Source: Mycobacterium sp.
Lineage (GTDB): Bacteria > Actinomycetota > Actinomycetes > Mycobacteriales > Mycobacteriaceae
Length of the DNA: 8,837 bases
Direction of reading: 5' to 3'
Assembly: GCA_023264755.1 (NCBI GenBank)
Contig: JAHFVB010000181.1
Span: 1 to 8,837, forward strand
The position numbers were made by a program, and so were the translations under genes. The notes under the pieces were generated by a model, which did not search any database, had not been told where the DNA came from, and saw only the letters and a program-made list of their open reading frames with translations. How positions within the stretch are numbered: position 1 is the stretch's first letter; the number at the start of each line of letters is the position of its first letter. This document shows, piece by piece, positions 6,164 to 8,837 of the stretch.

Positions 6164-6177
6164 GCCGACCGGTCGGC
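6164..6177. promoter_or_regulatory. 14-bp perfect palindrome, candidate operator between SRPBCC gene and aspS
   Basis: GCCGACCGGTCGGC is its own reverse complement. It begins 15 bp upstream of the TATAGT box, so it covers the -35 area of the SRPBCC promoter. It lies 91-104 bp before the aspS start. This position suits a repressor or activator site, but no regulator in the window clearly matches it. It does not resemble the TetR core near 1451 and 2169. Confidence 0.4.
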
Positions 6178-6224
6178 GCGTTCACGCGGATCCACGCGCG
6201 AAAAATCCCGCTGCACGCGCCCTC

Positions 6225-6230
6225 TAGACT
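6225..6230 (+). promoter_or_regulatory. Possible -10 box of aspS
   Basis: TAGACT fits the TAnnnT pattern and would give a leader of about 31 nt that includes the GAGGAG ribosome-binding site. No good -35 sequence is seen 17 bp upstream. Confidence 0.4.
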
Positions 6231-6256
6231 CATCAGTTGGTCCATCCCCAGTTCCC

Positions 6257-6262
6257 GAGGAG
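6257..6262 (+). promoter_or_regulatory. Shine-Dalgarno GAGGAG of aspS
   Basis: GAGGAG lies 5 nt before the GTG at 6268-6270. It selects this GTG over longer in-frame starts upstream. The codon two before it is GTT, not GTG, so a start two residues longer, as I recall for M. tuberculosis AspRS, is not available here. Confidence 0.75.
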
Positions 6263-6267
6263 TTTTC

Positions 6268-8100
6268 GTGCTGCGCAGCCATGCCGCCGGATCGTTGCGG
6301 TCCACCGACGCCGGTCAAACGGTGACCCTGGCCGGATGGGTGGCGCGCCGGCGTGACCACGGCGGCGTCATCTTCATCGATCTGCGCGACGGCTCCGGAG
6401 GGCAGGAGCACGGCGACCCGGGAAGTTGGCAGGGCTTGTCCCAGGTGGTCTTCCGTGATGCGGCCGTACTCGAACAGGCGCACCGACTGCGGGCGGAGTT
6501 CTGCGTGGCGGTCGAAGGCGTGGTCGAGGTCAGGCCGGAGGGCAACGCGAACCCCGACATCCTCACCGGTGAGATCGAGGTCAACGCCACCAAGCTGACC
6601 GTGTTGAGCGAATGCGCTCCGCTTCCGTTCCAGCTCGACGAGACCGCGGGCGAAGAAGCCCGGCTCAAATACCGCTATCTGGACCTGCGCCGCGAAGGAC
6701 CCGGCAACGCAATCCGGTTGCGCTCCAAGGTGAATGCCGCGGCGCGAGGAGTGCTGGCCGACCACGACTTCGTCGAGATCGAGACGCCGACGCTGACGCG
6801 CTCGACACCAGAGGGGGCGCGGGACTTCCTGGTCCCCGCACGGCTGCAACCCGGCTCGTTCTACGCGCTGCCGCAGAGCCCGCAGCTGTTCAAGCAGCTG
6901 TTGATGGTCGCGGGCATGGAGCGGTACTACCAAATTGCGCGGTGTTACCGCGACGAGGACTTCCGGGCCGACCGTCAGCCCGAGTTCACCCAGCTGGACA
7001 TGGAAATGAGTTTCGTCGACGCCGACGACGTCATCGCGATCTCCGAGCAGGTGCTACGCGCGCTGTGGGCGCTCATCGGATACGACCTGCCGCTGCCGCT
7101 GCCGCGCATCGGCTACGAGGAGGCCATGCGGCGGTTCGGCTCCGACAAGCCCGACCTGCGCTTCGCCGTCGAACTCGTCGAATGCACGGAGTACTTCTCC
7201 GACACTACGTTTCGGGTGTTTCAGGCCCCGTACGTCGGCGCCGTCGTCATGCCGGGCGGAGCGTCGCAGCCACGCCGCACCCTGGACGGTTGGCAGGAGT
7301 TCGCCAAGCAACGCGGGCACAAGGGGCTGGCCTACGTGCTGGTCGCCGAGGACGGCACGCTGGGCGGCCCGGTCGCCAAGAACCTGACCGACGCCGAGCG
7401 CGACGGCTTGGCGAGCCACGTGGGGGCGAAGCCGGGGGATTGCATCTTCTTCGCGGCCGGGACGCCGAAGGCCGGCCGGGCACTGCTGGGCGCCACCCGC
7501 ATCGAGATCGCGAAGCGCTTGGACCTGATCGATCCCGCGGCGTGGGCGTTCACCTGGGTGGTCGACTGGCCGCTGTTCGAGGCGGCCGACGACGCCACCG
7601 CCTCCGGTGACGTCGCCGTCGGCTCGGGGGCCTGGACGGCCGTGCACCACGCCTTCACCGCGCCGAAGCCCGAGTCCGAGGCGACGTTCGACACCGACCC
7701 GGGCAGTGCGCTGGCCGACGCCTACGACATCGTCTGCAACGGCAACGAGATCGGCGGCGGCTCGATCCGCATCCACCGCCCCGACATCCAGGAACGCGTG
7801 TTCGCGATGATGGGCATCGACCACGACGAAGCTCAGGACAAGTTCGGATTCCTGTTGGACGCGTTCACCTTTGGCGCGCCGCCGCATGGCGGCATCGCAT
7901 TCGGCTGGGACCGCATCACCGCGCTGCTGGCCGGGGTGGATTCCATTCGCGAGGTGATCGCGTTCCCCAAGTCCGGCGGCGGGGTCGACCCGTTGACCGA
8001 GGCGCCGGCGCCGATCACTGCGGCCCAGCGCAAGGAATCGGGCATCGATGCCAAGCCGAAGGACGCCGGTCAGCAAGGAACGTCGCCGAAATCGGAATAG
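6268..8100 (+). CDS. aspS: Aspartyl-tRNA synthetase, bacterial type (probably non-discriminating)
   Basis: This is a 610-residue class II aminoacyl-tRNA synthetase that charges tRNA-Asp and, if non-discriminating, also tRNA-Asn for later amidation by GatCAB. The N-terminal OB-fold anticodon-binding domain starts [10 protein letters not shown], with [19 protein letters not shown] at about 24-41. The catalytic core shows QSPQLFKQ (203-210), motif 2 around [20 protein letters not shown] (225-244), and motif 3 GIAFGWDR (542-549) with its Arg549. The bacterial GAD insertion domain lies roughly between residues 290 and 430. His31 matches the position linked to relaxed tRNA specificity in Pseudomonas aeruginosa AspRS; E. 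coli has Leu there. About 13 residues (45-57, from [10 protein letters not shown] onward) are inserted between IDLRDGSG and SQVVFRD compared with the E. coli and remembered M. tuberculosis proteins. The start is set by GAGGAG and GTG. Confidence 0.97.
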   Translation: MLRSHAAGSLRSTDAGQTVTLAGWVARRRDHGGVIFIDLRDGSGGQEHGDPGSWQGLSQVVFRDAAVLEQAHRLRAEFCVAVEGVVEVRPEGNANPDILTGEIEVNATKLTVLSECAPLPFQLDETAGEEARLKYRYLDLRREGPGNAIRLRSKVNAAARGVLADHDFVEIETPTLTRSTPEGARDFLVPARLQPGSFYALPQSPQLFKQLLMVAGMERYYQIARCYRDEDFRADRQPEFTQLDMEMSFVDADDVIAISEQVLRALWALIGYDLPLPLPRIGYEEAMRRFGSDKPDLRFAVELVECTEYFSDTTFRVFQAPYVGAVVMPGGASQPRRTLDGWQEFAKQRGHKGLAYVLVAEDGTLGGPVAKNLTDAERDGLASHVGAKPGDCIFFAAGTPKAGRALLGATRIEIAKRLDLIDPAAWAFTWVVDWPLFEAADDATASGDVAVGSGAWTAVHHAFTAPKPESEATFDTDPGSALADAYDIVCNGNEIGGGSIRIHRPDIQERVFAMMGIDHDEAQDKFGFLLDAFTFGAPPHGGIAFGWDRITALLAGVDSIREVIAFPKSGGGVDPLTEAPAPITAAQRKESGIDAKPKDAGQQGTSPKSE

Positions 8101-8128
8101 CTGGTCATCGGTAGTGGTCGTAGTGGAC

Positions 8129-8578
8129 ATGACTGAGATCGACAAGACCAAGCTGGTTGCCGATGCCGCGGCCCTCGATGACTTCAACCGCAACGTGGTC
8201 GAGGAGTTTCGGGCCAATGGCGGCAAGGTGGGCGGCTACTTCGAGGGTGCCTCGCTGTTGTTGCTGCACACCACCGGCGCCAAGTCGGGCAAGGAGCGGG
8301 TTTCGCCGCTGGCCTACCTGACGGTGGACGACAAGATGCTGATCTTCGGCTCCTATGCCGGCGCGCCCAAGGATCCGGCCTGGGTGCACAACCTGCGGGC
8401 CAATCCGTCGGTGCGCATCGAAGTGGGCACCGAGACCTACGCCGTCACGGCCCGCGAACTCCCCGAAGACGAGCGCCGCGCGACGTTCCCCAAGGTCGTC
8501 GCGGTCGCGCCGGTGCTCGCCGACTATCAGGCGAACACCGAGCGCTCGATCCCACTGTTCGAGCTCATCCGCGGCTGA
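8129..8578 (+). CDS. Deazaflavin (F420)-dependent oxidoreductase, Ddn family
   Basis: This 149-residue protein fits the F420-dependent nitroreductase/quinone reductase (Ddn-like, split beta-barrel) family, which uses reduced coenzyme F420 on nitro compounds, quinones or other acceptors. The family hallmarks are visible: LLLLHTTGAKSGKERVSPL (43-61), the barrel strand with the phosphate-contacting TGxKSG turn; LIFGSYAGAPKDPAWVHNL (71-89); and ANPSVRIEVGTETYAVTARE (91-110). The length equals that of the small family members of M. tuberculosis, but I cannot say which is the ortholog. The true substrate is unknown. It follows aspS by 28 bp with no terminator between them, so it is probably co-transcribed. 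The ATG at 8129 has only a weak upstream purine run; in-frame GTGs at 8114 and 8123 would add five or two residues. A strong hairpin follows the stop. Confidence 0.9.
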   Translation: MTEIDKTKLVADAAALDDFNRNVVEEFRANGGKVGGYFEGASLLLLHTTGAKSGKERVSPLAYLTVDDKMLIFGSYAGAPKDPAWVHNLRANPSVRIEVGTETYAVTARELPEDERRATFPKVVAVAPVLADYQANTERSIPLFELIRG

Positions 8579-8583
8579 ACCCC

Positions 8584-8636
8584 GCGATTTCGGCGTGTTG
8601 AGGCGCGCTGAGCGCGCCTCAACACGCCGAAATCGC
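8584..8636. terminator. 53-bp near-perfect palindrome, bidirectional terminator
   Basis: The left arm (8584-8609, starting GCGATTTCGGCGTG) and the right arm (8611-8636, ending CACGCCGAAATCGC) are complementary over 26 bp with a single central base. In RNA a few central bases would open as the loop, leaving a stem of about 24 bp. It starts 6 nt after the oxidoreductase stop and ends 10 nt before the convergent thiolase stop, so it can serve both genes. There is no U-tract. Confidence 0.85.
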
Positions 8637-8645
8637 CAGTGCTGC

Positions 8646-8837
8646 TTAGCCCAGCCGCTCGATGATGGTGGCGTTGGCCATGCCGCCGCCTTCGCACATC
8701 GTCTGTAGCGCGTAGCGGCCATCGCGCTGTTCGAGGGCGTTGACCAGTGTCGTCATGATGCGGGCCCCGCTGGCCCCGAGCGGGTGGCCGATGGCGATGG
8801 CGCCGCCGTTGACGTTGGTCTTGGCCAGCAGTTGGTC
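8646..8837 (-). CDS. Thiolase (acetyl-CoA acyltransferase), C-terminal part, cut by window edge
   Basis: The last 63 codons and the TAA stop of a thiolase are present. Thiolases cleave 3-ketoacyl-CoA with CoA in beta-oxidation or run the reverse condensation. The fragment contains the thiolase signature [19 protein letters not shown], whose His in GHPLG is catalytic, and the active-site region [14 protein letters not shown], whose Cys is the general acid/base cysteine. The protein ends in ERLG, the usual C-terminus. It is convergent with the oxidoreductase and separated from it by a long palindrome. Only the end is seen, so the chain-length class (FadA type or acetoacetyl-CoA type) and gene name cannot be decided. 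Nothing indicates a frameshift or truncation in the visible part. Confidence 0.95.
   Translation of the reverse strand, partial: DQLLAKTNVNGGAIAIGHPLGASGARIMTTLVNALEQRDGRYALQTMCEGGGMANATIIERLG

Noticed and set aside
6145..6933. Minus-strand open frame opposite the start of aspS
   Set aside because: It overlaps the highly conserved AspRS coding sequence and has no recognisable motifs.
7054..8226. Minus-strand 390-codon open frame opposite the end of aspS
   Set aside because: It is a shadow of AspRS and the oxidoreductase start, both with clear family signatures.
8105..8722. Minus-strand open frame opposite the oxidoreductase, crossing the palindrome and thiolase end
   Set aside because: The oxidoreductase on the plus strand has clear Ddn-family motifs, and the frame conflicts with the thiolase reading frame on the same strand.
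1..8837. Mobile element, phage, CRISPR, tRNA or defence system
   Set aside because: No transposase or integrase motifs, no spaced direct repeats, no cloverleaf and no defence-type domains were seen; composition appears uniform across the window.

Overview
The window is about 8.8 kb of GC-rich chromosomal DNA with the look of a mycobacterium (Mycobacterium/Mycolicibacterium) or a close relative. The coding is dense, GTG starts are frequent, and several starts appear leaderless, with a TAnnnT -10 box about 7 nt before the start codon. The proteins are typical mycobacterial families: an F420-type deazaflavin oxidoreductase, an acyl-CoA dehydrogenase, a thiolase and a membrane-anchored neutral zinc metallopeptidase. 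A divergent arrangement of a metallopeptidase and an SRPBCC-like gene upstream of aspS resembles, from memory, the Rv2572c (aspS) to Rv2575 neighbourhood of M. tuberculosis. I see no transposase, integrase, tRNA, rRNA or CRISPR array, and no gap over 300 bases without a gene.

Left part (1-3134) is a small acyl-CoA/catabolic module under a TetR-type regulator. On the minus strand, in transcription order, come the TetR regulator, an amidohydrolase-2 protein, and the first 32 codons of an acyl-CoA dehydrogenase that runs off the window. Divergent from the regulator is a TesB-like (double hotdog) acyl-CoA thioesterase. An identical 12-bp core, AATGACGTTACC, lies before the amidohydrolase (inside a clean inverted repeat) and at the regulator's own start codon (in a degenerate inverted repeat). 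Each copy contains a possible -10 box, TAACGT. I infer an autoregulated local regulon; its substrate cannot be read from the sequence.

Middle part (3150-6135): a zinc metallopeptidase (minus) converges on the thioesterase with 15 bp between them. Divergent from it is a type-B carboxylesterase (plus), whose 3' end overlaps a convergent SRPBCC protein by 32 bp.

Right part (6268-8837): aspartyl-tRNA synthetase (aspS), with a short insertion in its N-terminal anticodon-binding domain, is followed after 28 bp by an F420-type oxidoreductase. A nearly perfect 53-bp palindrome, probably a two-way terminator, separates this pair from the 3' end of a convergent thiolase that runs off the right edge.

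Most of the window is ordinary housekeeping and lipid-metabolism sequence. I do not see a clearly new system. The points most worth a second look are the shared TetR operator, the AspRS insertion, the missing catalytic Asp in the thioesterase, the palindrome before aspS, and the long terminator palindrome.
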